Positions 56,699 to 64,000 of a stretch of 64,000 nucleotides of DNA are shown piece by piece. The stretch is from Bradyrhizobium diazoefficiens (GTDB lineage: Bacteria > Pseudomonadota > Alphaproteobacteria > Rhizobiales > Xanthobacteraceae), in contig NZ_JAFCJJ010000001.1 of the NCBI RefSeq assembly GCF_018131015.1, forward strand, positions 62,001 through 126,000, given 5' to 3'. The number at the start of each line of letters is the position of its first letter. The first letter of the stretch is position 1. Under the pieces are notes generated by a model that made no database searches, was not told the DNA's origin, and worked only from the letters and a program-made list of their open reading frames with translations. Both the position numbers and the translations under genes were made by a program.

Positions 56699-57703
56699 AT
56701 GAACACCCGTCAATTGCGCCACTTCCTCGCGGTCCTCGACCAAGGCTCGCTCAGCGCCGCCGCCAGGATCGTGCATCTTAGCCTGCCGGCACTGTCGCGC
56801 AGCCTTCGCTCGCTGGAGGACGAATTGCGGGTGCCGCTGTTCGACCGCCAGGACAGGCGCCTGCGGCCGACGCCCTATGCGCTCGCCTATGCCGATCGCG
56901 CCCGCCGCATCGTGTTCGACGAGAGGGAGGGCGCCCGCGCGCTCGCGCTGATGCGCGGCGGCGAGCAGGGATCACTGAGTTTCGGCATGGGCTCGTCGAT
57001 TGCCCGCATGCTGATGGCGCCGATGCTGCGGCAACTCCTGTCGGAGGCGCCGCGGCTGCAGCTCAGCACCATCGTGCAAAGCACCGATGCGCTGCTGGCC
57101 GCGCTGCGCCGCGAGGAGCTCGACTTCTTCATCGGCGACATCCGCGCGGTGGCGCTCGACAGCCAGATGCGGGTCGAGCCCGTCTACCGCTGCAGCTTCG
57201 GCTGGTTCGCCCGGCGCGGCCATCCGCTGGATGGACGCGCAAAGGTCACCATCGCCGCGCTCAAGTCCTACCCGCTGATCGGCGCCGGATATGCCGACGA
57301 GGCGCTGTTCGAGCAGATGGCGGCGCTGTACGGGCTGTCGCTGCCGCTGCAGGATCATTTCTCGGTCAGCACCAACGATGCGTCCACGCTGCTGGCGCTG
57401 CTCACCTCCGGCGATGCGATCGCGCCCGCAACCGACGTCACGGTGGTCACGGACCTGCGTGACGGCACGCTGGTTCGCCTCGACGTCGATCCGCCGCTGA
57501 ACGTGCAGCTTACCCTCGGCATCGTCGAGCGCGCCGGCCGCACCCGCGTGCCCGCGGCCGAGCGCGCCTTCGAGCTCGTACGGGCGCACTTCGCGTCGGT
57601 GGAGCAGGCGGCGGGCGGAGGGGTGTCGCGAAGCGGGGGGCGGCGCAAGGGAGCGGCCAATGGCAGGCCCAATGCCAAGCCCCGCAAGAAGACGGCGCGA
57701 TGA
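56699..57703 (+). CDS. LysR-family transcriptional regulator
   Basis: A 334-residue LysR protein. The winged helix (about 1-60) reads MNTRQLRHFLAVLDQGSLSAAARIVHLSLPALSRSLRSLEDEL. The effector domain follows, and a 30-residue basic tail rich in Arg, Lys and Gly (ending KPRKKTAR) extends the usual length. The ATG at 56699 starts a canonical N-terminus. It is divergent from the C26/DUF2817/MHS operon and is the likely activator. Confidence 0.88.
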   Translation: MNTRQLRHFLAVLDQGSLSAAARIVHLSLPALSRSLRSLEDELRVPLFDRQDRRLRPTPYALAYADRARRIVFDEREGARALALMRGGEQGSLSFGMGSSIARMLMAPMLRQLLSEAPRLQLSTIVQSTDALLAALRREELDFFIGDIRAVALDSQMRVEPVYRCSFGWFARRGHPLDGRAKVTIAALKSYPLIGAGYADEALFEQMAALYGLSLPLQDHFSVSTNDASTLLALLTSGDAIAPATDVTVVTDLRDGTLVRLDVDPPLNVQLTLGIVERAGRTRVPAAERAFELVRAHFASVEQAAGGGVSRSGGRRKGAANGRPNAKPRKKTAR

Positions 57704-57723
57704 TCGTCTTCTGCCACGGTCGT

Positions 57724-58695
57724 CTACGAACCATCCCGGCGGGTGTAGACCGCGGCGGCGGCCACGATGACGATGCCCTTGATGATCAGTTGAGCCTGGA
57801 TCGGTATGCCGAGCAGCAGCACCTCGTTGGCGAGAATGACGATGATGGCCGCGCCGATCAGTGCACCCAGGATCGAGCCGCGACCGCCGCGCAGTGACAC
57901 CCGGCCGACGACGCAGGCGACGATGGAGTCGAGCTCGTAGCCCTGTCCCACCCAGTTGTCGACGAGCCCGACATAGCCGCTCAGGATCAGCCCGGCGGTG
58001 GCCGCGAGGCAGCTCGAGATCACGTAGCAGGCGATCGTGACGGCGTCGGAGCGGATGCCGAACAGGCGTCCCGTCACCGGGTTGCCGCCCACGATGAAGA
58101 TCCTGCGCCCGAACCCGGAGCGGTGCAGGACGACGCCAAGGACCGCGGCCAGCAACAGCAGAACCAGCGCGTTGTACGGCACGCCATGGAATTTGCCGGA
58201 CCCGAGCACGCGCAGGAACGGCGGCACGTTGCCGGACGGCGCACCTTGGGTGTAGGCGAACCGGAATCCCTGCAGCAGGATCATGGTCGCGAGCGTGGCC
58301 AGGAACGGCGATACCTGCCGTTTGGTGACCAGGAAACCGTTGAGCAGGCCGGCGGCCATCGCGACGACCATCGCCATCGCGACGATGGATGCGACGTCGC
58401 GGTCGGCTCCCGAAAACCCGGTCGCGATCACCGCAGCCGTCGCCATCATCGAGGCGACCGACAGGTCGAGGCCGCGCACGATCATCACCATGCATTGTCC
58501 CATGGCGACGATCGCGAGCGGCGCGAATTGCAGCAGCATGTTGGAGAGGTTGCCGGGACTGAGGAAGGCCGGTGACATCACGCCGCCGAGCAGGAGCAGG
58601 AGCGGTAGCGCGAAGGCGATGCCAAAGCGCGTCATGACGGTGCGAACCGACCAGGACGGTGCGACCTGGCTTGCGATCTCGACGGAGCCTGACAT
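57724..58695 (-). CDS. Ribose-type sugar ABC permease (RbsC family), copy 2
   Basis: A 323-residue permease with about ten helices. Markers are IVAMGQCMVMIVRGLDLSVASMMA (the RbsC EAA-like region) and SCVAATAGLILSGYVGLVDNWVGQGYELDSIVACVVG. The ATG at 58695 lies 7 bp after the stop of the paired permease, and GGAGG is nearly in contact with it, so spacing is unusual. It is the last gene of a sugar importer operon that uses two different permease subunits. Its ligand is unknown. Confidence 0.9.
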   Translation of the reverse strand: MSGSVEIASQVAPSWSVRTVMTRFGIAFALPLLLLLGGVMSPAFLSPGNLSNMLLQFAPLAIVAMGQCMVMIVRGLDLSVASMMATAAVIATGFSGADRDVASIVAMAMVVAMAAGLLNGFLVTKRQVSPFLATLATMILLQGFRFAYTQGAPSGNVPPFLRVLGSGKFHGVPYNALVLLLLAAVLGVVLHRSGFGRRIFIVGGNPVTGRLFGIRSDAVTIACYVISSCLAATAGLILSGYVGLVDNWVGQGYELDSIVACVVGRVSLRGGRGSILGALIGAAIIVILANEVLLLGIPIQAQLIIKGIVIVAAAAVYTRRDGS

Positions 58696-58702
58696 CCTCC
58701 GC

Positions 58703-59668
58703 TCACTCCATCCTGCGGCGTTCGACATAGATGGAGACGGCAAGGATGATGATGACCGCCTGCGCCACCAGCTGATAATGCTTCGACACGTCCATGAAGT
58801 TGAGCAGGTTGTTCAGCAGCGCGATGAGAAATGCGCCGAACATCGTGCCGATCACGCCGCCCCTGCCGCCGCTCAGCAGGGTGCCGCCGAGCACCACCGG
58901 AGTGATAGAGGCCAGCGTGTAGTTGACGCCGGTATAGGGTTGCCCGACCCCGAACCGGGCGGCGAGGTAAAGTCCGGTCGCGGCACAACAGAAGCCTGAA
59001 GCGCCGTAGACGAACATCAGGATGCGGGTCCGCCGCAGCCCGACGAGACGCGCGGAATTCGCATCATCCCCGAGCGCATAGATCTGGCGGCCGAGCGGCA
59101 GATATCGCAACAGCAGTGCGATCAGGATACAGAGTGTCAGCGCCACCGTTGCCCCGATGGGAATGCCGGCGATGCGTCCATAGGCGAGGACATTGAAGCT
59201 GCGCGGCACGCGGCCAACCGGCCCGAGTGCGTAGAGCAGGGTCACGCCCTGCAGGATCGCGCCCATGCCAAGCGTCACGATCAGCGGATGGACGCGCAAG
59301 GCCACCACCAGGGCGGCATTGATCATTCCGACGAGGGTCCCGAGTGCGAGCACGCCGGCGACGACGGGAAGCACCCGATCCGGATTGCCGTTGATGAGAC
59401 CCGATGTCAGGCAGGATGTAAGACTGATCAGCGATCCGACCGAGAGGTCGATGCCGCCACTGAGGATGGTGAGGGTTTGCCCGATGCTGACGAGCGCAAG
59501 GTCGGTGGTCTGCTCATACACATTGAGCAGATTGCCGAGCGTCAGAAAGCGGTCGGATACCGTTGCGCCGACGATGGACACGGCGCCGATCAGGACGAGC
59601 ACGCCGATGAGGCCGGCATTGCTGCGCAGCCACCAGGGCGGGGTGAGACGGGCCGCGATCGCGGTCAT
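58703..59668 (-). CDS. Ribose-type sugar ABC permease (RbsC family), copy 1
   Basis: A 321-residue permease with about ten helices, of the same family as the next gene. Markers are LALVSIGQTLTILSGGIDLSVGSLISLTS, HPLIVTLGMGAILQGVTLL and GVGQPYTGVNYTLASITPVVLGGTLLSGGRGGVIG. Its start overlaps the ATPase stop in an ATGA arrangement (59665-59668). It differs enough from the second permease to suggest a heterodimeric channel. Confidence 0.92.
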   Translation of the reverse strand: MTAIAARLTPPWWLRSNAGLIGVLVLIGAVSIVGATVSDRFLTLGNLLNVYEQTTDLALVSIGQTLTILSGGIDLSVGSLISLTSCLTSGLINGNPDRVLPVVAGVLALGTLVGMINAALVVALRVHPLIVTLGMGAILQGVTLLYALGPVGRVPRSFNVLAYGRIAGIPIGATVALTLCILIALLLRYLPLGRQIYALGDDANSARLVGLRRTRILMFVYGASGFCCAATGLYLAARFGVGQPYTGVNYTLASITPVVLGGTLLSGGRGGVIGTMFGAFLIALLNNLLNFMDVSKHYQLVAQAVIIILAVSIYVERRRME

Positions 59669-61155
59669 GCGGCGCGCTCACTGGTGGCCAGATGCATGAT
59701 GCTCTCCTCGGTGGCCTCGCGTCCCGGCAGTTCGCCCGTGATCCGTCCTTCCCGCATGACGATCACGCGGTCAGCCATGCCGAGGACCTCGGTCAGCTCC
59801 GAGCTGATCATCAGGATCGCGAGGCCGGAATCGGCGAGCTCGCGCATGATGCGGTAGATTTCGGCCTTGGCGCCGACATCGACGCCGCGCGTCGGTTCGT
59901 CGAGGATCAGCACCGATCGGCACAGGCGCGCCCAGCGAGCGATGACGACCTTCTGCTGGTTGCCGCCGGACATCGTTGCGACCGGCGTCGCCGGTCCGCG
60001 GCAGGCGATCCGGTATCGCTCGATTTCGCGGGCGGCGATCGAGGTTTCACGCTCGCGGTCGATCATTCCGTGCCGTGTGACCTCGCCAAGCGCGGGGCCC
60101 GTCATGTTTGCCGCAATATCGAGCAGCATCGCAAGTCCCTGCGACTTGCGATCCTCGGTGACGAGGCCCATGCCGAGCCCGATCGCCCTGGCCGGCGACA
60201 TGGCCGCGAACCGCTTGCCGGCGATGTGCAGCGTGCCGCTCGAGATCGGGACCGCGCCGAACAGGCCGAGCGCCAGATCGCTGCGCCCGGCGCCGACCAT
60301 GCCGGCGAGCGCGACGATCTCGCCGGCATGCAACTCGATCGAGACGTCCCGGACCCGATCGCCGATCGAGATGGTGTCGGTTCGCAGCACGGGTTGATCC
60401 GTCCTTGTCGCCGCGGAGCGGGGCGGAAACAGATCGCCGAGATCGCGTCCGACCATCATCGTGATCAGCCGCTCCCGCGTGACGTCGGCGGTATCCTGTG
60501 TGCCGACGAGCCGGCCGTCCTTCAGGATCGTGACGCGATCGCAGAGCGCAAAGATTTCGTCGAGACGGTGCGAGATGAAGAGGACAGAGACGCCGGCATT
60601 GCGCAGCCGGCGCAGGCGGTCGAACAGCAGCGCGACTTCGCGTCCGGCAATGACCGCGGTGGGCTCGTCCAGGATCAACAGGCGGACATTGTGGGTCATG
60701 GCGCGTGCGATCTCGACCATCTGCTGGTCGGCGACTGAAAGCGAAGCCACCGATGCGCGAGGGTCGAGGGAGACGCCGAGCTTCTTCATCAGCTCGCTTG
60801 CATCTCTCCTCGTTCGTCGGAGGTCGACCAGACCGAGCGCGTTGCGCCGCTCGTTACCGAGGTAGATGTTCTCGGCGACGGACAACTGCGGAAACAGCGC
60901 GAATTCCTGGTAAACCACGTGGACGCCGGCGAGTTTCGCTTCGCGCGGCGAGGACCAGCTCACGGGCCGGTCGTCGAAGCTGATCTCACCCTCGTCGGGC
61001 GCAAGTGCGCCGGCGACGATCTTGATCAGGGTGGATTTGCCGGCGCCGTTCTCGCCGAGCAGGCCGTGGATTTCGCCTCGCCTGACTTCGAGGTTGACGC
61101 CGCTGAGGGCGCGTACACCGGGAAAGTTCCTGGAAATGCCTTTGAGCGTGAGCAT
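59665..61155 (-). CDS. Sugar ABC ATPase with duplicated domain (RbsA/MglA family)
   Basis: A 496-residue ATPase with two nucleotide-binding domains. Domain 1 has Walker A GENGAGKST, signature LSVADQQMVEIARA and Walker B LLILDEPT. Domain 2 (from about residue 255) has a degenerate Walker A (GMVGAGRSDLAL), signature MSGGNQQKVVIARW and Walker B VLILDEPTRGVD, the usual asymmetry of the family. It starts 57 bp after the binding-protein stop, with a strong stem-loop in between, and overlaps the first permease gene. Confidence 0.95.
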   Translation of the reverse strand: MLTLKGISRNFPGVRALSGVNLEVRRGEIHGLLGENGAGKSTLIKIVAGALAPDEGEISFDDRPVSWSSPREAKLAGVHVVYQEFALFPQLSVAENIYLGNERRNALGLVDLRRTRRDASELMKKLGVSLDPRASVASLSVADQQMVEIARAMTHNVRLLILDEPTAVIAGREVALLFDRLRRLRNAGVSVLFISHRLDEIFALCDRVTILKDGRLVGTQDTADVTRERLITMMVGRDLGDLFPPRSAATRTDQPVLRTDTISIGDRVRDVSIELHAGEIVALAGMVGAGRSDLALGLFGAVPISSGTLHIAGKRFAAMSPARAIGLGMGLVTEDRKSQGLAMLLDIAANMTGPALGEVTRHGMIDRERETSIAAREIERYRIACRGPATPVATMSGGNQQKVVIARWARLCRSVLILDEPTRGVDVGAKAEIYRIMRELADSGLAILMISSELTEVLGMADRVIVMREGRITGELPGREATEESIMHLATSERAA

Positions 61156-61175
61156 GCGGCCGGTCTTGCCCCATC

Positions 61176-61200
61176 GGCGTACCGGCCGGGCCGGTACGCC
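61176..61200 (-). other. Intercistronic stem-loop after the binding-protein gene
   Basis: GGCGTACCGGC and GCCGGTACGCC form a perfect 11-bp stem around CGG. It lies between the binding-protein stop and the ATPase start, where such loops usually protect the upstream mRNA or reduce read-through. No T tract follows. Confidence 0.6.
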
Positions 61201-61212
61201 CTGTGTTCGCGA

Positions 61213-62349
61213 TCAGTGCGGATAGTCGATCTTGAACGTGCTCGGATTGTAGCCGGGGCCCATGCCGCCCGATACCAGCATGTCGTCGGGACCGTCGGCC
61301 ACGACGTGCTGCTCGACATACATGTCCGGCTTGGGGATCGACGGCGTCTCGTCGCCATGGGTCAGCACGATGTTGCTGTTGATGGTGTAGACGCAGGGCA
61401 CCGAGGCGCCGGACAGCACCTTCAGCGCGACGTCGAGGGCGGTGCCCATCATGGCAGGCGGATAGTCGATATCGAGCAGCGGGAACTTGTTCTTGATCGC
61501 CATCTTCATCGGCCCGTTCATGTCCGCCGAGGTGATTGGCGGAATCTCGCTGCCCTTCCAGCCGGCCTCGAGGAAGGCTTCGATCGCGCCGGGCACCTGC
61601 AATCCATGCGGTGCAAATACCGCGTTGATGTTGCGCCCGTGCTTGGCGATCATCGCCTGCATCACCTGCTTGCCCTTCACCGGGCTCCAGTCGGAGTAGA
61701 CGGTATCGAGGATCTTGATGCCCGGATAGGCGCCGAACACCTGCATCGCGGGTTTCACGCGGTTCTCGTTCGGGCTGGAGCCCGCCTGACCGCCCAGGAT
61801 GATAACGTTGCCCTTGCCGTTCAGCTTCTCGACGATCCACTGCGCGAACAGGCGCCCCATCATCGCGTCGGAGGCGGTGACGAAGGTAACGAAATTGTCG
61901 GAGTCGACCCGGCGGTCCACCATCACGACCGGGATACCGCGCTCGGTGGCCTGGGTGACGGCGGGATCGAGCGCCTGCGAGGTGTTGGCGCTGACGATGA
62001 GCAGGTCGACGCCGCGGGACACCAGGTCCTGGATATCCGCGACCTGCTTGGCATCGTCGTGGCCGGCGTCGGTGATCAGAAGCTTCTTGACCACATCGGC
62101 GTGGTCGTGCGCAGCCTTCTGAAGCGAGTGCAGGCCGACCACGCGCCAGCTGTCGCCGAGGCCGGCATTGGCGAAGCCGATGACGTAGGGCGGCGCCTTC
62201 TTGAATTTCCTGGTGTCGCGAATGCAGACGTCGAGCGCCGGATTGAACAGGAACGTGCGTGGCGCGCCGGCATATTGCGCCATGGCCTCCCTTGGCATCG
62301 TCACGGCAAGGCAGGCCAGTGACAGGCAGCTCGCGATGATGGCTTTCAT
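61213..62349 (-). CDS. Sugar ABC substrate-binding protein
   Basis: A 378-residue periplasmic binding protein with a signal peptide (residues 1-24, cut near AMA-QYA). The mature chain begins with a roughly 30-residue extension before YVIGFANAGLGDSWRVVGLHSLQKAAHDHADVV, which opens the sugar-binding fold. GVDLLIVSANTSQALDPAVTQATERGIPVVMVDRRVD is typical of ribose/galactose-type members. GGGGAGGA precedes the ATG at 62349. It is the second gene of the operon behind the dehydrogenase. Confidence 0.92.
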   Translation of the reverse strand: MKAIIASCLSLACLAVTMPREAMAQYAGAPRTFLFNPALDVCIRDTRKFKKAPPYVIGFANAGLGDSWRVVGLHSLQKAAHDHADVVKKLLITDAGHDDAKQVADIQDLVSRGVDLLIVSANTSQALDPAVTQATERGIPVVMVDRRVDSDNFVTFVTASDAMMGRLFAQWIVEKLNGKGNVIILGGQAGSSPNENRVKPAMQVFGAYPGIKILDTVYSDWSPVKGKQVMQAMIAKHGRNINAVFAPHGLQVPGAIEAFLEAGWKGSEIPPITSADMNGPMKMAIKNKFPLLDIDYPPAMMGTALDVALKVLSGASVPCVYTINSNIVLTHGDETPSIPKPDMYVEQHVVADGPDDMLVSGGMGPGYNPSTFKIDYPH

Positions 62350-62430
62350 TGATGTTCCTCCCCTTTGATTTCCCCGATCGTGGCGACTTGAGCGTCGCTC
62401 TGGACAATCAACCCCGGTGCCGGCGTCGTC

Positions 62431-63513
62431 TCACGACGGTGCCGCAAGCTGTGTCGACACGAGTATCTTGAGCTTGTCGTTGCTCGCGGCGGTGAGGACG
62501 TCGAAGCCCTTCGACACGACGTCCTCGGCGCGGATGCGGCCGTCGATGATCTTCGAGATCGGGAGCTTGCCGGACTCGACCAGCCCGATGATGCGCGGCC
62601 ACATCGTGATGGGGTAGCACCATGTTGCCTCGATGGTGATGTCCTTCAGCGCCCAGAGCATCGGGTCGGTGGAAGCCTTGCCGACGTGCAGGCCGGCCTG
62701 GACCACGACGCCGCGCCGGCGCACCGCCTCGACGCAGGTATTGAGCGCGTTCTCCTTGCCGACGCATTCGATGGCGACGTCGACGCCGACATTCTCCTCG
62801 GTCTGCTCCTTGACGCGCGCGGCCACGTCCGTGGTCGCGGGATCGTAGACGCCGGCGCAGATGCCCCAGCTCTCGATCGTCCGCTGGCGTGACGCGTTGG
62901 GCTCGGACACGTAAATTCTGGCGGCGCCGGCCGCATGCGCGCACAGGATGGTCAGCGCGCCGATCGGACCTGCGCCCGCGATCAGCACCGTGCTGCCGGC
63001 CTGGACGCCGCCGCGATCGACGGCATAGAGCGCGACCGCGGCCGGCTCGATCATCGCGGCTTCCTCGTCGCTGATGGAGTCGGGCACCTTCGCCGCGTTG
63101 TAATCGTTGATGATTGCGAGGTCCGACATGCCGCCCCAGGCCCAGCTCAGCCCGACGCAGCCCATCTTCTCGCTGAGGTGATTGAGGCCGCGCCGGCTGT
63201 AATAGTCGTTCATCGGCATCACCAGCGGCTGCACCGAGATGCGGTCGCCGCGCCGGACATGAGTCACGTCGCGGCCCACGTCCAGGACTTCCGCCGAGAA
63301 TTCATGGCCGAGAATCTGCGGCAGGGTCGCCGCGGTGAACACGTGTGGCGAAGCGGGCGTGACGATGGGGCCGGCGATGTATTCGTGAAGATCGGTACCG
63401 CAGATGCCGGTCCACAGCGGTTTCACCAGGAGCTGGTTGGAGCCCATCTCGTTGGGCTCGGCGACGGTTTCGACACGAATGTCCTTCCGTCCGTAATAAC
63501 GAACAGCCTTCAC
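62431..63513 (-). CDS. Medium-chain zinc dehydrogenase (2,3-butanediol/sorbitol type)
   Basis: A 360-residue NAD(P)-dependent dehydrogenase. Catalytic zinc ligands are visible in WTGICGTDLHEY (Cys) and ILGHEFSAEV (His-Glu). The Rossmann fold has AGAGPIGALTILCAHAAGA. The lobe that normally carries four structural-zinc cysteines instead reads QPLVMPMNDYYSRRGLNH with only one later Cys (EKMGC), so the structural zinc is probably absent. Translation starts at a GTG (63513) behind GAGAGGGAAG. It heads the sugar importer operon, pointing to oxidation of the imported sugar or polyol, and is divergent from a LysR gene. Confidence 0.9.
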   Translation of the reverse strand: MKAVRYYGRKDIRVETVAEPNEMGSNQLLVKPLWTGICGTDLHEYIAGPIVTPASPHVFTAATLPQILGHEFSAEVLDVGRDVTHVRRGDRISVQPLVMPMNDYYSRRGLNHLSEKMGCVGLSWAWGGMSDLAIINDYNAAKVPDSISDEEAAMIEPAAVALYAVDRGGVQAGSTVLIAGAGPIGALTILCAHAAGAARIYVSEPNASRQRTIESWGICAGVYDPATTDVAARVKEQTEENVGVDVAIECVGKENALNTCVEAVRRRGVVVQAGLHVGKASTDPMLWALKDITIEATWCYPITMWPRIIGLVESGKLPISKIIDGRIRAEDVVSKGFDVLTAASNDKLKILVSTQLAAPS

Positions 63514-63670
63514 GGGCGCTCTTCCCTCTCCGGCGGCCGCAGACGATGGGCCCGCCTTAATTTGTTACCGGTCATTACTGCTCTGAGTGGGATAGGGAAT
63601 TTTGCTCCCCATACTGGAGCCGCCGGTTCCGAAAGGTTAGAATAGGCGCGTTGGAGCCACAATATTCGGT

Positions 63671-63692
63671 AATTTCCCTTCACTGGGGAATT
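63671..63692. promoter_or_regulatory. Imperfect inverted repeat between the dehydrogenase and LysR genes
   Basis: AATTTCCC and GGGGAATT flank a 6-bp spacer, with one mismatch. It lies in the 256-bp divergent gap 63514-63769, where no gene is seen, and could be a site for the adjacent LysR regulator. Confidence 0.4.
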
Positions 63693-63769
63693 GAATGCCC
63701 TAATCCATCCGGCGCTTGTTGTGGCTCCGGAACGGCGCGGCGACCGCGACTGAACCCAGGGAGGGCACA

Positions 63770-64000
63770 ATGGCCATCGACCGCATGAAGGACATCAGCG
63801 TGTTCGTCCATGTCGCCGAGGCCAAGAGTTTTACGGCGGCGGCCGAGCGCATCGGACTGTCGCGATCCGCGGTCGGCAAGAGCATCGTCCGGCTGGAGGA
63901 CCGGCTTGGCGTGAGATTGCTCCAGCGCACGACGCGCAGCGTCTCGCTGACCGGAGAAGGCGCTGCCTTTCACGAGCGCTGTGTGCGCCTGCTCGCCGAT
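63770..64000 (+). CDS. LysR-family transcriptional regulator, 3'-truncated by the window edge
   Basis: The first 77 codons of a LysR gene run to the window edge without a stop. The winged helix is recognisable: ISVFVHVAEAKSFTAAAERIGLSRSAVGKSIVRLEDRLGVRLLQRTTRSVSLTGEG. AGGGAGG lies 5 bp before the ATG at 63770. It is divergent from the dehydrogenase/sugar-importer operon, making it the likely controller. The effector domain cannot be seen. Confidence 0.85.
   Translation, partial: MAIDRMKDISVFVHVAEAKSFTAAAERIGLSRSAVGKSIVRLEDRLGVRLLQRTTRSVSLTGEGAAFHERCVRLLAD

Overview
The window is high-GC chromosomal DNA from an alphaproteobacterium, almost certainly Bradyrhizobium or a close relative. The evidence is the cycHJKL-type cytochrome c maturation cluster without ccmG, a PleC-type kinase, GANTC-rich promoters, mosaic repeats of the kind scattered through Bradyrhizobium genomes, and many ABC, LysR and IclR catabolic modules. 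I see no tRNA, rRNA, CRISPR array, insertion sequence or phage gene. The window opens inside one gene (1-1209) and closes inside another (63770-64000).

Layout. (1) 1-9.9 kb: a hypothetical gene, a small gene, ccmI-ccmE-ccmF-ccmH (haem attachment to c-type cytochromes), a chemoreceptor, a DUF1993 gene and a DegP-type periplasmic protease. (2) 10-15.3 kb: an OmpR-type response regulator, its histidine kinase and glnE, with overlapping reading frames. (3) 15.4-25 kb: a LysR regulator, a PleC-like kinase, a CDF metal transporter with an extra-long C-terminus, and a 1556-residue autotransporter carrying seven 97-residue repeats. (4) 25-31 kb: a quinone-oxidoreductase-like gene, nitronate monooxygenase, small secreted or membrane proteins and a coiled-coil membrane protein. 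(5) 31-37 kb: FAH-family hydrolase and PanE-like reductase, a CBS-domain protein, two OFA-family (oxalate/formate-type) antiporters and a 45-residue protein. The last four genes share a 17-bp inverted-repeat operator that I find upstream of each. (6) 37-44.7 kb: a five-gene branched-chain-type ABC importer, a divergent IclR regulator and an HpaB-family flavin hydroxylase. Both promoter regions carry the same double 15-bp palindrome, so this looks like an IclR-controlled aromatic-acid module. (7) 44.7-53.3 kb: a frameshifted Hsp70/YegD gene, an AHSA1 protein, an SPFH protein with its GntR regulator, a DUF1127 protein, two alpha/beta hydrolases, two small monooxygenase-fold proteins and a LysR regulator. 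(8) 53.3-57.7 kb: an MHS-family transporter, a DUF2817 carboxypeptidase-like protein and a class-I glutamine-amidotransferase-like hydrolase, divergent from a LysR gene. (9) 57.7-64 kb: a ribose-type sugar ABC importer (two permeases, a double ATPase and a binding protein), a medium-chain dehydrogenase and a divergent LysR gene.

The most distinctive signals are the two operator families (regions 5 and 6), the long autotransporter repeat array, a 21-bp tandem repeat inside the IclR gene, three very small genes (39, 45 and 63 codons), an 18-bp perfect palindrome ahead of ccmI, and clustered GANTC methylation sites ahead of the PleC-like kinase. Function assignments rest on motifs read by eye; no database search was possible.
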